A stretch of 64,000 bases of DNA from Epiperipatus broadwayi (GCA_028023455.1 JAQFVV010006472.1:1117886-1181885); one strand, 5' to 3'. Positions 16,490 to 28,663 are shown, counted from the first letter of the stretch. Notes: generated from the sequence alone by a model not told the origin. A program made the numbers and translations.

Positions 16490-18140
16490 AGTAATCTAAA
16501 TTTGTAAATAAAAAAATCTTTAGCTTTAAAAAATAATGATAGTTTTAAAATATAAGTTCTTATTTTAAAATTAATTTAGTAATATAATAAATTTAATACA
16601 TTATTTTATATCCAATAGATTAGAATAATATTTAGTTTATTTTCATTTTAAATAAAGTATCAATATTTTTGTTTATTCGTGCTTAAAATGAGTTAAGAGC
16701 AGTAATATTTCATTTAAAATATAAATCACATTGTGTACATCTTGCATATACATGTGGATGAAATGTATGTGTACAATTTATTTATTATACATAAATGTAA
16801 AATTGGTGATAATAAATTTTATCAGTATTAAGAAAAATGGTGTGTATTCATTATATTATATTATTTTTGAAATTTAGTATTTTTTTACAGAAATTTAATC
16901 CATTCAAAGAAAATAATAGATAATTAGAAATAGAAGGGTGACAAAAAATGTTTTTATTTTTAATATTTGCATAAAGTGTTTATTAATGTAATTAATATAA
17001 TTTATTTATTTATTTCCTTAAATTTTGCAAAGCATTATTATATAAAAATTATATGTTTAAAAAATAGATAGAAATGGCTATGGGAAATTTTTAGAACGTT
17101 GATTAAAATTTCGACACATGCATGTGAGATGACTTTTAAGTGTTTGAAATTTGGTATGCCATTTTTCTGATATCAATAGAAAGTTATATATTGACCCTAA
17201 ATACTAAAAGTAGGACTACAATGACTATTATTCTTGTTTTGATCTTAAAGATATAAATAATTAGGAAATGGGGAAATGGAATTACTCCAGGCTAAGGTCA
17301 ACAATGGGCACCAGTAATCCCGTATTTCACTGGAAAATGTTTGGCTAAAAACTATTATCAAAGTTACATTTTTTGAAAAAGATTTGAAATAACATCTTAG
17401 TCAATTAATAAGTGACATGACTTGTTTTTGTTTTCTTTGAATTTGAATTCTAATTTCACTAAAGGAAATTTTAGAGCTCTATCCATTGAGTACTTGAGTA
17501 CTTTCTAAACTAATTTAAAAAGAATTAAGTTATGCTATCTAATAGATTATTCATTTGTCCAAGGAATTTTTGTTAGAATGATTTAACTATATAGAATGGA
17601 AATAACTCATTGTATATTGCCAGTAAATATGGTATCTTTTATGTCGCAATCATCTCCACTATGAACATCCAATCTCAAGCATCCCAAAGCAAAGAACTGC
17701 CTATTTTATCTATTATAAAAATAAATAAATAAAAATTTATTTCACTTTTTATAGAATGAACTTTTCGAGAATAGGTAAAAGTAGTAATGTGATTTATATA
17801 AATAATTTATACATTACAGTTGTGTAAATGTTTATTGTGCATGCATGAATGTAATATTTTGGAATGTGCTTATTTATTTCAGAATATATTATTTGAATTT
17901 GTAAGTTTATTACTTCATAGTGACATGTTCATTGTTATTATAAACAAAAAATTTATGAATCTCAAATATATTACTTATTTTATACATAAATTGAAATTAA
18001 AATTTTAAAGGTTTTATATTTAAAAATAATAACAGGTATATTAAAGTCAAAACTTTTCTTAATGCAAAGACTTGAAATAATACCATTGTCATATCAAATC
18101 TTGCCTTCAGAAATGGACTAATTCAGATTTTTCCCTTATC
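16490..18140. other. AT-rich region, no gene seen
   Basis: No recognisable motif; this is the flank of the LTR retrotransposon that starts at 18,141. Confidence 0.45.
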
Positions 18141-18766
18141 TGATAGGATCGAGCATGCATTTCCACTAACCAATGTGTAAACATATGGATTACCAATGTA
18201 TAAATATGGTCAAAGGGTAAAACATTAAATATGGCCAATGTGTAAACATAAGTATAAAATCCTACCATTGGTTAGGCTTACCAGTAAGGTAGGAAATCTG
18301 GCAATAAATAATTAGCCTTTTTGGAAGCAAACCAGAGAACACCTACCTAACCTAGATGATAGTACACACTCTTGAGAGAACATTTGTCTACCTGAATGAC
18401 TGATTGTGCTCTTCATTGAAACCACTTCCAGCAGCAAAGATGTTTCTACTATATTCACTACTGATACATCTATACAGTGAGGCAAGTCAACAATAGAACT
18501 GGAAGCTGCTATGACTGCAGCAGACTCAAGGCAAGCTGTCTAGTACAGCAGGAAGGATCATTTAACAAACTCAAGGCAAGCTGTCCAGTACAGCTGGAAG
18601 AGTTATTACTCGAACTCATGAGGCAAGCTAATATATGCAGCTGAAAGTTAATCCAATCATTCAGCATGACCAGCTCATTATTGATTAAGTTATATGTAAA
18701 ATTGATTATATAATATGTATGTATATTTGTTCTAATAAATTATACATATTAAATTGTGAGTGTTCA
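18141..18766 (+). repeat. 5' LTR of the Ty3-type element
   Basis: Begins TG and ends CA. It aligns along its length with 23,354-23,991, including shared landmarks such as GGTAAAACAT, AAGGTAGG, GCTCTTCATT, CTCAAGGCAAGCTGTCCA and a terminal AATAAATTATACATATTAAA that probably holds the polyadenylation signal. Two short CTCAAGGCAAGCTGTC units lie inside it. Confidence 0.85.
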
Positions 18767-19545
18767 TTGTTTTTGATATTACGGTTGGTTTAAGTCAAAC
18801 CCTGCAATTCAGCCAAACATAACAGATTTGGTACAGTCAGACAAAAAAAAAATTTTTCTATGACTGGAAAATAGTATAAAATATGCCAAACAACAGAGTT
18901 GGCACAGTTTGACAAAAGTATATAGTAAATACATGAGTGTACGTTTAAAGACATTTATCATATTAAAATCACTATTCTGCCTGAATAAAAATCAGATTTG
19001 GCAGTTTGGAAAAAATATGCGAGTGCAAAGCAAATAGATTCACAGTATTTACAAATTAATGATAAAATATATCGATTAGATCTGTTCGAATGAAAAACAG
19101 ATTCAGCAGGGACAAAAGAAATATTTTTTCCATTGACTGGAAAAATAGTATAACATACACCAGTTCCAACAGAATTGACTGGAAAAATGAAGTAAATAAA
19201 ACACATTTATCTTATTTACATTACAGTGATTATTAAAATCACTTAGATCTATTTAAATAAAAAATTGACCACAAAGGTATAGGTATATCAATTAAAATCT
19301 TCAACCACTCATGAGAGCTTTACTCTCAACAAAATGACAGCAGCTTACCCTAGTGGATTGTTAGCTTTGTCACCACCGATGTTTTTAGACACAAAACGTA
19401 GCAGTAAAATTTAAAATTATGAGTGGTAACTTGAAACGAAAATCAAAATTGATTTGAACAGCTGCAAACACTAACTGTAAAAGTAATTACAATGGTAACT
19501 AACAAAAATAAAAATCAGTACTTTGTTCCTCTTATGAAGAAATGA

Positions 19546-20345
19546 GTGAAAATTAAAAAAATAGCTAATTTAATTGACTCTATAGAAGCTTTTGACCCAG
19601 TGCACCTTGATGGCTGGATAAGCTACAAAGAGCAATTAATATTTTACCTACAGGCTAATCAGTTCCAGAATCCTCAGGTAAAATTACTCACATTAATCAC
19701 CGTAATATGTCCTCAAATTTACGAGACACTCAAGTCTCAATCTACAGCACAAAAACCCGTTGACCTAGATTTTGATAAATTTTAACTCACAGATTATTTT
19801 TCCCCTAAATGTCTGACAATAATTCAGAGATGTTATTTCAATTTCAGCATTCAAAGACAGAGAGGGAAAAAGCAAGAGAATTTGCAATGTGAATCTTTTC
19901 TTTGGCATTAAAATGAGAATTCAAAAATTTCATGAATGAAGCACTTCGTGATCATTTTATTTGCAGTAAAAATGATCACAATTTAAGACTTAAAATGCTG
20001 ATGATGCCAAATTTAGATTTTGAAACAGTTGTGAGCCAAGCATAACTAGAAGAATCAAAAGCTATCTGAGCAAAGCCATTACAAAAAATTACTAAGTATG
20101 ATGGGCAAAAAATTGAACATAACATTAGGTTGATCAAAGACCCAGCCAGCTGAGATAATTCAACAACAACAACAGGTATAAAGTATTGTTATAGATACAA
20201 TAAACAAATCACACCCATACAGAAATCCCACATCACTATACAAATGTACATTTTGCAAGTGATTCAGACATATAAAGGCTGCCTGTATGAAATTAAAAAG
20301 ACAGACAGCTGATATGAGAAAGGAAAAAATCCCATTCAAAAAATA
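19546..20345 (+). pseudogene. gag remnant of the Ty3-type element
   Basis: A 79-codon frame at 19,546-19,785 begins with a capsid-like segment (FDPVHLDGWISYKEQLIFYL, then QANQF), the pattern seen at the start of many Ty3 Gag proteins. Homology continues through stops to a CCHC zinc knuckle at about 20,226-20,270, where Cys-x2-Cys-x4-His-x4-Cys is readable apart from one internal stop. In an intact relative this protein would form the particle and bind RNA. The start codon is uncertain because the 5' end is degraded. Confidence 0.7.
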
Positions 20346-20429
20346 GCAAAGGCAATTATAAGAAAAACAAACAAGTTGCCTATATAAATCATATTAATGA
20401 TGATTAGTCTGGATTTATACCAGTATTAT

Positions 20430-20763
20430 AATTAATAATATGCCAGTTAGAATGGAACTGGACATAGGATCTGCAGAATCTATTGTTTCAAAAAAACCTG
20501 GGCTATCATTAATAAGAACAATGAATATAAGCTGCATCCTGACAGCAAGTTAATCTCAGACTATTAAGGAAATAAAATGAAATTGTTGGGCCAAACAACA
20601 GTTAAAATTACTATTCCTAACAAGACTATACACCTAGCACTGGTGGTGTCATCAGGTGGTCATAGTAACTTATTAGGCCATGACTGGTTCAGTCACTTAG
20701 GATTTGCAGTGACAAAAGTGAACCAGGTTACAACATTATCTAAATTAAGAGCTGATTACTCAT
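20430..20763 (+). pseudogene. Retroviral-type protease remnant
   Basis: The frame reads MELDIGSAESIV, in which the catalytic D-T/S-G triad of aspartic proteases appears as D-I-G-S. After a stop it continues in a 62-codon frame (20,577-20,765) containing LLGHDWF, the typical Ty3 protease C-terminal motif (LLG.DW). The Asp remains, but the frame is interrupted, so the copy is not functional. In intact relatives the domain matures the Gag-Pol polyprotein. Confidence 0.7.
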
Positions 20764-20769
20764 AAGTCT

Positions 20770-21560
20770 TCAATAAAGATATGGGTCTGTACTTAGGACA
20801 ACCACTCCATTTACCACTAAATATAGAGGTAAAAACCATTAGTTGTCAGTGCAGATCACTTCCAATAGCTTTGTGAACTAATGTAGACATGGAGCTTGAA
20901 AAATTGGAGGCAGCAGTGGTTAGAGAGCCCCTATCATACTCAGAATTGGTCACCCTAAGAATCGATCACCCTAAGAATCGGTCACCCTAATTGTACAAAT
21001 CATCAAAGAAAATGATGAGTGTATATGTAGTGATTATCAATGCACAATCAACAAAACTCTTGCTCCATCAGTCAAACAAATCCTATCCACATTATCAGAT
21101 GGTACTGTTTTTACTAAAATTGATCTAAAATATGCATACTTGCAACTACCTGTGAATGATTAAATTGCAAGAACATTATCAATAATAACCCATAAAGAGT
21201 TATTCAAAATGAACACTTTTGAATAACAGTCATGCTAGCAATGTTCCAGAGAGTCATGGATCAACTGGCTGCTGGAATATTGGGTACACTACCATATTTT
21301 GATGATGTCTTATTAGTGACACAAACACCAGAACAACTCTGGAGTACCACCAAAAAACTCCTAGACAAATTCAAAACCTCTGGCATTAAAATAAACTTGA
21401 AAAAGTGAATATTTGAAGCCAATAAGCTTGAATTTTTGGGATACATGATAATTGCAAGTGTCATTCATCCAACTCAAAATAAAGTTTTGGTAATAAAAAA
21501 AAAGCCAAAACATCTGAAAATAAGAAAGAACTTCAATCCTTCTTAGGGCTTATAAATTAT
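20770..21560 (+). pseudogene. Reverse transcriptase remnant (YFDD box)
   Basis: Broken frames include a DLKYAYLQLPV-like motif near 21,122-21,155 (written with a stop for one residue) and the catalytic box PYFDDVLLVT at about 21,289-21,318. These are followed by KLEFLGYMI near 21,426, the standard order for Ty3 reverse transcriptase. At least four stops interrupt the domain. A short triplication of an AATCGGTCACCCTAA-type unit at 20,945-20,990 disrupts its N-terminal part. Confidence 0.85.
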
Positions 21561-21599
21561 TGTGAGTTTTTTATATCATAAAACTAAGGGTACTGAACC

Positions 21600-22120
21600 A
21601 CTCACTATACAGACTACTGGACAAAAAGGCAGCCTGGAAATAAAACAGTAAGCATGATAAAACCTTCAAAAAGATAAAAAATTTAATAATCAGAAACTGC
21701 AGTGCTGGCACATTTTAACTCAGAAAAGGTGCTAATACTAACATAAAAATCATCACTAGTTGGAACAGGAGCAGTGTTATTCCATAGAAATAATGATGGG
21801 ACACACAGCCCTATTGCCTTTGTATCAAAGTGCCTCTCAAAGGCTGAGAAAAACTATGCTCAAATTGATAGAGAGGCCCTGGTTTTAATCAATGGCATCA
21901 TAAAATTTCATGTCTACTTATATTATAGACCATTCATACTACAAACAGATCATAGACCACTTTTGGAAATATTTTCATCTGACAAAGAATTCCCTCAGAA
22001 TGCCTCATCACAAATGCTGTAGTGGTTCAATTTTTTGTCATGCTATAATTTTGCACTAAAATATATTGAGGGAAAACATTTCTTATGTAGATGCATTAAG
22101 CCTATTGCCTGAAGATGCTG
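21600..22120 (+). pseudogene. RNase H remnant
   Basis: An 82-codon open piece at 21,774-22,022 reads IAFVSKCLSKAEKNYAQIDR, then EALVLI, and later QTDHRPLLEIF. These are diagnostic of the Ty3 RNase H domain, where the E and D are active-site residues. It ends at a stop just before FNFLSCYNFALKYIEGK, which is also conserved. Confidence 0.85.
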
Positions 22121-22259
22121 CAAACAATCTAACAACATCAAATCAATCAGTTTAATATGAATGACTTGGACTCAAGCATACTACTAAACAGTAATATAGT
22201 GGCTATGTGGACCATTACTGATCCTGGATTCCAAAAAGTACAAAAATGGATTCAGGGTT

Positions 22260-23300
22260 GGCCAAATAAAAATCCAGTTGAGTTGCATTCAGCCTACTAG
22301 ATATGTAGACTGAACCTCTCAATTAAACATGGCTGCATTACTGGGGATCCAGAGTAGGCATACAGGAATTGTCTGAATGAAGATGCTAGCAAAATCATAC
22401 ATGTGGTAGCCTATCTTAAATTCTTGTATTGAAGCCAAAGTCCACCACTGCAGGCAGTGTAAAATGAATCAAAACATACTACCAAAAGACAGAGCAGCCC
22501 AGTGACCTAAACCTGAAGTCTCTTGGAAAGGCAAACTGTCATTGATAGTAGTTGATTCATTCTCCAAGTGGATGGAAGTAATGGAAGTCCCATCACCTCA
22601 CTCCACAGCAACAATATAAGCTCTTAGAAAGCTATTTGTTACATATTGCCTACCTAGACAATAGGGTCAGATAACAGCTCACCATTTACATCAAGTGCAT
22701 TAAGACCTTTTGCACTAATAATGGCATTGAGATAGTATACAGCCCACCATGCCATCCTGAAAGCAATGGCCAGGTAGAGGGACTAGTTCAAAAAGCAAAA
22801 AAAATGATAACAAATATGGATATGGGAAGGTGGAATACCAGTATTGCCAGATCACTACTAGCACAGCAGCTTACATCAGATACAGCAACAGAAAAGACTC
22901 CAACAGAATAGCTATTCAACAGACCTCTGCAAACTAATCTGTCAGTCCTGAAACCTGAGTCCGAATACATAGAACAAAAAACTAACAAGATAAAAGTACA
23001 AATAGGCACTCCTGTAGTTTGCAGAATATATTATGGATCCAAAAAATGGATACCAGCAGTGGTTACACAACTGGAAGGGCTCTACACTACTGTTCATATA
23101 GAAGATGGATATCAATATCATTGCCAACTAAACCAACTGAGACTGAATCACACAGAAAGAAGTACATCAAGCAGAAATGATGACAACCAAAATAAAGATA
23201 ACAACAACCCAGGTGAACACCCAGGGACAATACTATCAAACAAGGAAGATGAACAAGACAAGTACACCAAAAAAACCTGAGAACCAACAAAAAGGACAAA
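22260..23300 (+). pseudogene. Integrase remnant with C-terminal domain
   Basis: An H-H-C-C zinc-binding end is suggested near 22,435-22,460 (HHCRQCK). It is followed by LIVVDSFSKWMEV near 22,541-22,580, the first catalytic Asp region of integrase, then a heavily broken core. The C-terminal part (22,915-23,280) is open and reads RIYYGSKKWIPAVVTQLEG and YHCQLNQLRLNH, the chromatin-binding tail typical of Ty3 integrases. The full catalytic D-D-E set cannot be followed, so it is inactive. Confidence 0.8.
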
Positions 23301-23353
23301 ACATTGTCCAGCTCATCTCAATTGACTACCTAGTCCAGGTTCCTTCTTTATCT

Positions 23354-23991
23354 GTTCAAATTGAGCATACATTTCTAACAAATGTGTAAACATGTGGTTT
23401 ACTAATGTATAAACATAGCCAAAGGGTAAAACATAAGTATGGCCAATGTGTAAATATGTGTATAAAATCCTACCATTGATTAGGCTCTCTGAATCTGATT
23501 GCTGCCAGTAAGGTAGGGGATCTGGCAATAAATAGCCAGTCTTTTTGGAGGCAAGTCAGAGAATGTTTGTCTAATCTAAATGACAGTACATGCTCTTAAG
23601 AGAGAGAATGTTTGTCTACCTAAATGACTGAATGTGCTCTTCATTAAAACCTCTTCTAACAGTGAAGATGTTTTTACTATATTCACTACCAATATATCTG
23701 TGCATTGAGGAGGAAAGTTCACAATAGGACTGGAAGCTGCTATGACTATGGAAGACTTGAAGCAAGCCATTTAGTACAGCTGGAAGAATCCTTTAAGAAA
23801 CTCAAGGCAAGCTGTCCAATACAGCTGGAAAAGTTAAAACTAGAACTCATGAGGTAGCTGAAAGTGAGTCCAGTCATTTGGCATTACTAGTTCATTATTG
23901 ACTAAGTTAAATGTCAAATTGTATCTATTGATTGTATAATATTTTGTATATTTATTTTAATAAAGTATACATATTAAATTGTGAGTGTTCA
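23354..23991 (+). repeat. 3' LTR of the Ty3-type element
   Basis: Partner of the 5' LTR, slightly longer because of small indels, for example an added CTCTGAATCTGATTGCTG segment near 23,485. Divergence between the LTRs is considerable, so the insertion is old. No clear polypurine tract precedes it. Confidence 0.85.
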
Positions 23992-26230
23992 TAGGTTATC
24001 ACCATTAAAAAAGTTGCAAATAATTATAATACAAGAAAGAATATCGTGTAAACTATTCAAAACTTTTTTTTCCTAATTATAAAATGTGCATGCTATGATT
24101 AATATGGTATTGATAAAAATATTTATTTTTAAAGAAATTTGTTTCAAATATTGATAATGTTGTAGTTGATATTTAAATTCATTTTTGGAGTATAATGAAT
24201 TAATAATACCATACAATCATTCAATAAACTTTGTGTTAAAATAACTCTTTTTTTTTTCAATTTAGTACCCACAACAATTCATTCCAATGTTATAATCATT
24301 GTCTTAAAAGCTAAAAATTCTTAAATAAAAGTTCAACCTGTGACTTAAGGTTCTCATAATTACTATCAAGAAACTAACTATTTTATTTTTTATCCAATTT
24401 ATTTAGCATCTTGTATTTCAATTTTGTTTATCATGAATTTACTATTGAATCTTATTTTTCTTTTAAAACTATAAATATATTAATAAACACTGAAATTTAC
24501 TTCCGAAAAAATAGTTTTAAGCAATCAATAAAGCATGATAAATTTGTAAACACATTTATTTTTAAAGTTTATTCTATAAACGCATCGCCAGAAAATTTAT
24601 TTTTATGACTTTTAATACGTTCATACAATTACTTACATTTTGAGTTCTTTTTCCTTTCAAATAGCTGTTGCCTTCTAAATCTTATAAAGTTAAGATAATA
24701 GAATTTATTTTTAATGTACACACTTACATCAAGACTTGTACTAAATATCATGAATTTTAATAATTTCTTTAATTGAAAGTGGAAATTTGTGAGGTTTTTC
24801 TCACTTTTGGAAGTTTAGAAGATTGAAATATATTGAGCTTTTTTCCCTGTGTGAAATATATAGTTTATTTGATAACATGATTACATAAAATATGACGTTG
24901 CCTGTGACCAAATTAAAACCGTGTTGAGGCACTGGAAAGAGAGGATATAATAAATACTTAGAATCGATAAAATTAGACAAAATTAAATGAAGAATTATTT
25001 CAGCTATAATGAAAGACATTTGCTTAATTATTTAAAATTTTGGAAACATATTAAATGATTCATGTACCTTATCAAAAATTTAAACCACTATTTTAATTCC
25101 TGTTCAAATATATTTTTGTTTTTAAATACCATTCTTTCAAATTACTCAAACACCTTTTCAATCATAAACACTTTTGTTAAATCAATCAAGAACAAATTTA
25201 TATTTAAAAAATGTTTATACTCTGGTGGTAATTATTAGTAGATAGTTTCAAAATAGATCAGTTAGCTGTACTGCTAATCAAATTCGGTTAATTTTATAAA
25301 CTAAAAATTTTCACTATCAGAAAAAAATTTAATACAATGAAATAAAACTAATTTTTCAAGTATAATTTTGAAAACTTTTGGTTTTTTCCATTTCCTTTAC
25401 AATGCGTAAGTTGACAAGTAACTATTTATTTAAACCATATATTATTTAATTGGTAAAAAGGTTTTATCGTTGAATACATTATATAAATTGTATATTAATA
25501 TTTGTTAATATATGAATGTAGATATATTTTATATACATTATTTAAATAAAAATTCGATTTTATATATGTGCACACATATACGTTTCCGCATATTCACTAA
25601 CACATATATGCGTTACATATACAGACGCATGTTATTTTATTAAATACGTTAACAGAGAGGGTGGAGTATTTTATCATGAATTTATAAAGTGTTTGATTTC
25701 TCATATATTAAAATTAATAAATATTCTAGACTAGTAATGAAACTTAACTACTAAAAATAAGTTAAATCTGATGTTTTTTATGCTATCATATGTTATATTA
25801 TGTTTGTGTAGGATCGTAAAAGTTTTACTAAAATCTATCACGGTTCTTTTTTGCTTTATCTAATTATTACTGTTCCTCTTCCTTTTTCTTTTCAATTACT
25901 TTTTTCTTTCGTTTTTCACACTTGCATTTTGTCATAAAATAATGTATCATATATATATATATATATATCACAATCACGAAATAACTATCTCAATAAATAT
26001 AAATATTTATAATCCATGGATCCACAAAGTTATATTACTGTATTCAATTTGTCTAATACTATTTAATACATTTGTCATTGAAGTAAATTGACGTTTTATT
26101 TAAATTTATTATAGCTATGTGTAATTTTGTGCATGAAATTAACTATATATTTTTTATTTTATTATTTACTTTAAAAAGTTATAGAACTACACCGATGGAT
26201 GAAAAAACCATCTAGTTAACCTATATTTTT
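23992..26230. other. AT-rich region, no gene seen
   Basis: No recognisable motif beyond short (TA)n near 25,950-25,968. The frames at 24,411 and 24,801 look random. Confidence 0.45.
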
Positions 26231-26240
26231 AATTCTAATG

Positions 26241-26640
26241 TATATGTAAGTAGAGGGATTTGAATCAGGATTTTTCAGCCTATTCTTCCTTCACTCTATT
26301 TCAATCAATAATACATTTAACTACACACATGTGAAAAATACATGCTCCCTATTTTACATATTTTCATGCAAAACCAGCACTCATCTTTTGGGCCAGATCA
26401 TAATATCCCACACATATATACAAGCAGTGCTCACTTTATATTAAGATAGCAATTCCTCAAATTTTAATGAACAGACTTCAATCTGCTCACCCTTCCAACT
26501 ATTCAACCATGTGTGTGGTCATGTATATTGGTTGCCTGATAGAGAATGGAGAATGAATAGACTGAAAAATCCTGAGTTCTAATTCCTCTACTTACATTCG
26601 TAATAAAGATTCAGTATAAGCAAATTACATACTGCCTTAG
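26241..26640. mobile_element. R1b: palindromic relative of the R1 hammerhead element
   Basis: The left part (GTAAGTAGAGGGATTTGAAT from about 26,247) is mirrored near 26,540-26,602, making a head-to-head foldback. A perfect 10-bp target duplication, AATTCTAATG, sits at 26,231-26,240 and 26,641-26,650. The left arm carries a decayed version of the R1 hammerhead on the minus strand at about 26,358-26,402: GATGAGTGCTGGTTT survives, but the CTG of the core and the GAAA context have mutated. As in the larger R1 copy, the right arm runs about 40 bp further out than the left. Confidence 0.7.
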
Positions 26641-26963
26641 AATTCTAATGGTTTAGATTAATTAAATTTATTATCATTATATTTGCAAGTATGAACTAGA
26701 TTTTGAGATACTTAAATCTAATTAAATCATAATAAAATGTGTATTATTTAGGATTAATTTTATAACAAAATTATTTATTTATTTTGCTTTTTAATATTTT
26801 CTAATTGTTTAAATTTATATTTTTTAAATAATTATAATTTATCAAAAGATTTTGAATATAAATATAGGGGACTTGAACTCAGACTTTCAAGCCCTTTCAC
26901 AATCTACACTATGTCATACTACTGATACATATGTCCACACACATGCAGAAAAGATAAATAATC

Positions 26964-27007
26964 ACCAATATACATATTTCATGCTAAACCAGCACTCATC
27001 AGTTGGT
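26964..27007 (-). ncRNA. Type I hammerhead ribozyme, R1 unit 1
   Basis: On the minus strand all core positions are present. Stem I ACCAA pairs with UUGGU; the CUGAUGA core follows; stem II GUGCU pairs with AGCAU around a GGUUU loop; then GAAA and a very short AU-rich stem III ending in UA, the cleavage triplet. The total is 44 nt. It probably cleaves its transcript just before UUGGU. Activity is inferred, not shown. Confidence 0.7.
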
Positions 27008-27436
27008 TCAGACTACCATCTCCCATACATATATATAATCAGTGCTCAGTTTATATTAAGATAGAAAATACTTATATTTTAATGGACAGGCTTTAACCCA
27101 CTCCAACCTCCACCTCTTCAGCCATCCATACCAGTGAAAATCTGATGACATAATTACCAAATCCCATACTGATGCCATTATTGTTGTCATGCCCATGTTG
27201 TTCTCAAGTCATTCTGACCTTTCATGTATAGGACAATATCTATTTAAATGCGTAGAAGAGGGATAGGCATAATGCAAGCTTAATATATAAGATTTGAAAT
27301 ACCAGGCACTCTTATACCTGGATACTAATTGTAAATATAGGGGATTTCAACTCAGACTTTCAAGCCCGTTCACTATCCATACTATCTCATACTACTGATA
27401 CACATGACCACATACATGCAGAAAAGATAAATAATC

Positions 27437-27480
27437 ACCAATATACATATTTTATGCTAAATCAGCACTCATCCATTGGT
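27437..27480 (-). pseudogene. Inactivated hammerhead, R1 unit 2
   Basis: Same position as in unit 1, 473 bp further on. The CUGAUGA core has become UGGAUGA and GAAA has become AAAA, so catalysis should be lost. Stem I and the stem II sequence are still readable. Confidence 0.7.
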
Positions 27481-27775
27481 CCAGACTACCATCTTTCTGT
27501 ACATATATATAATCAGTGCTCAGTTTATATTAAGATAGCAAATCCTTATACTTTAATGAACAGGCTTCAACCCACTCCAGTCTGCAACTCTTCAGCCATC
27601 CATACCATTGAATATCTGATGATAGAATTCCCAAATCTCACGCTGATGCCAATATGGATGGCTGAAGAGTTGGAGGTTGGAGTGGGTTGAAGTCTGTCCA
27701 TTAAAGAATAAGAATTTGCTATCTTGATATATACTGAGCACTGATTATATATATGTATGGGAGATGGTAGCCCGG

Positions 27776-27819
27776 ACCAACTGATGAGTGCTGGTTTAGC
27801 ATGAAATACATATATTGGT
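27776..27819 (+). ncRNA. Type I hammerhead ribozyme, R1 unit 3
   Basis: Intact on the plus strand: ACCAA at 27,776-27,780, CTGATGA at 27,781-27,787, stem II with a GGTTT loop, GAAA at 27,803-27,806, a 2-3 bp stem III, A17 at 27,814 and UUGGU at 27,815-27,819. Together with unit 4 it would release a 459-nt monomer from a plus-strand transcript. Confidence 0.75.
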
Positions 27820-28234
27820 GATTATTTATCTTTTCTGCATGTGTGTGGTCATGTGTAACAGTAGTATGAGATAGTGTGGATAGTAAAGGACCTTGAAAGT
27901 CTGAGTTAAAATCCCTATATTTACAATTAGGCTCCAGGTATAAGAGTGCCTGGTATTTCAAATCTTATATATTAAGCCTGCATTATGCCATCCCTTTTCT
28001 ATGTATTTAAATGGATACTATCCTATACATGAGGAGTCAGAACGACTTGAAGTCAACATGGGCATGACAACAATATTGGCATCAGTAGATTTGGGAATTC
28101 TGTCAACAGATTTTCAATGGTATGGATAGCTGAAGAGTTGTAGGTTGGAGTGGGTTGAAGCCTGTCATAAGGATTTGCTATCTTAATATAAACTGAACAC
28201 TGATTATATATATGTATGGGAGATGGTAGTCTGG

Positions 28235-28278
28235 ATCAACTGATGAGAGCTTGTTTAGCATGAAATACATATATTGGT
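28235..28278 (+). ncRNA. Type I hammerhead ribozyme, R1 unit 4
   Basis: Core CTGATGA (28,240-28,246) and GAAA (28,262-28,265) are kept. Stem II has one A-A mismatch (GAGCU versus AGCAU) and stem I has one G-U pair, so it may be slower than unit 3. It lies exactly 459 bp downstream of unit 3. Confidence 0.7.
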
Positions 28279-28441
28279 GATTATTTACCTTTTCTGCATA
28301 TGTGTGGTCATGTGTATTAGTTGTATGAAATAGTGTGGATAGTAAAGAGGCTTGAAAGTCTGAGTTAAAATCCCCTAAATTTACAATTAGGCTCCAGATA
28401 TGAGCGCCTGGTATTTCAAATCTTACAAAAGATTTTGAATA

Positions 28442-28632
28442 ATCTCTTTTATTGATTTTTGAAATTTTGAATACTATCATGATTTTTATATATGAATATA
28501 ATATTCCCATTGCATTTTAAGCTCAAAATTTAACATCATTTTCTTTTTCCATTCAATATATACAAACAATTTAAATAAATGGAAAAATCTACATAATAAT
28601 TAGAGAAAAAAGTCTAGCATTCATAGTTTTTA

Positions 28633-28663
<31 letters not shown>

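Larger units (their letters stand above)
18141..23991 (+). mobile_element. Decayed Ty3/gypsy-type LTR retrotransposon
   Basis: Two direct repeats of about 630 bp flank an internal region whose broken frames read, in order, gag with a zinc knuckle, protease, reverse transcriptase, RNase H and integrase. Integrase downstream of RNase H is the Ty3/gypsy order, as opposed to Copia. Every domain carries in-frame stops or frameshifts, so the copy is dead. The leader between the 5' LTR and gag (18,767-19,545) contains loosely repeated TTGGCACAG-type segments and I could not assign a primer-binding site. A 5-bp target duplication is not evident. Confidence 0.9.
26859..28425. mobile_element. R1: retrozyme-like element, inverted pair of partial dimers
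   Basis: A 1.57-kb insertion flanked by a perfect 16-bp duplication, CAAAAGATTTTGAATA (26,843-26,858 and 28,426-28,441). It is a palindrome: arm 26,859-27,603 mirrors arm 27,654-28,425 around a 50-bp loop. Each arm holds more than one copy of a roughly 460-473 bp monomer in tandem, and each arm has two hammerhead sites. The monomer has no coding capacity. Established knowledge: metazoan retrozymes are non-coding, hammerhead-bounded tandem units that yield small circular RNAs and leave target duplications. The inverted arrangement is not the usual description. No reverse transcriptase is encoded, so any mobility must be in trans. Confidence 0.75.

Noticed and set aside
26843-28441. R1 as an ordinary DNA-transposon MITE with long inverted ends
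   Set aside because: A 16-bp duplication, tandem monomers within each arm and conserved ribozyme cores do not fit a cut-and-paste MITE.
26852-28510. Frames of 70-110 codons in the R1 arms
   Set aside because: The same frames recur only because the monomer is repeated; they are not conserved in reading frame between units and overlap ribozyme sequence.
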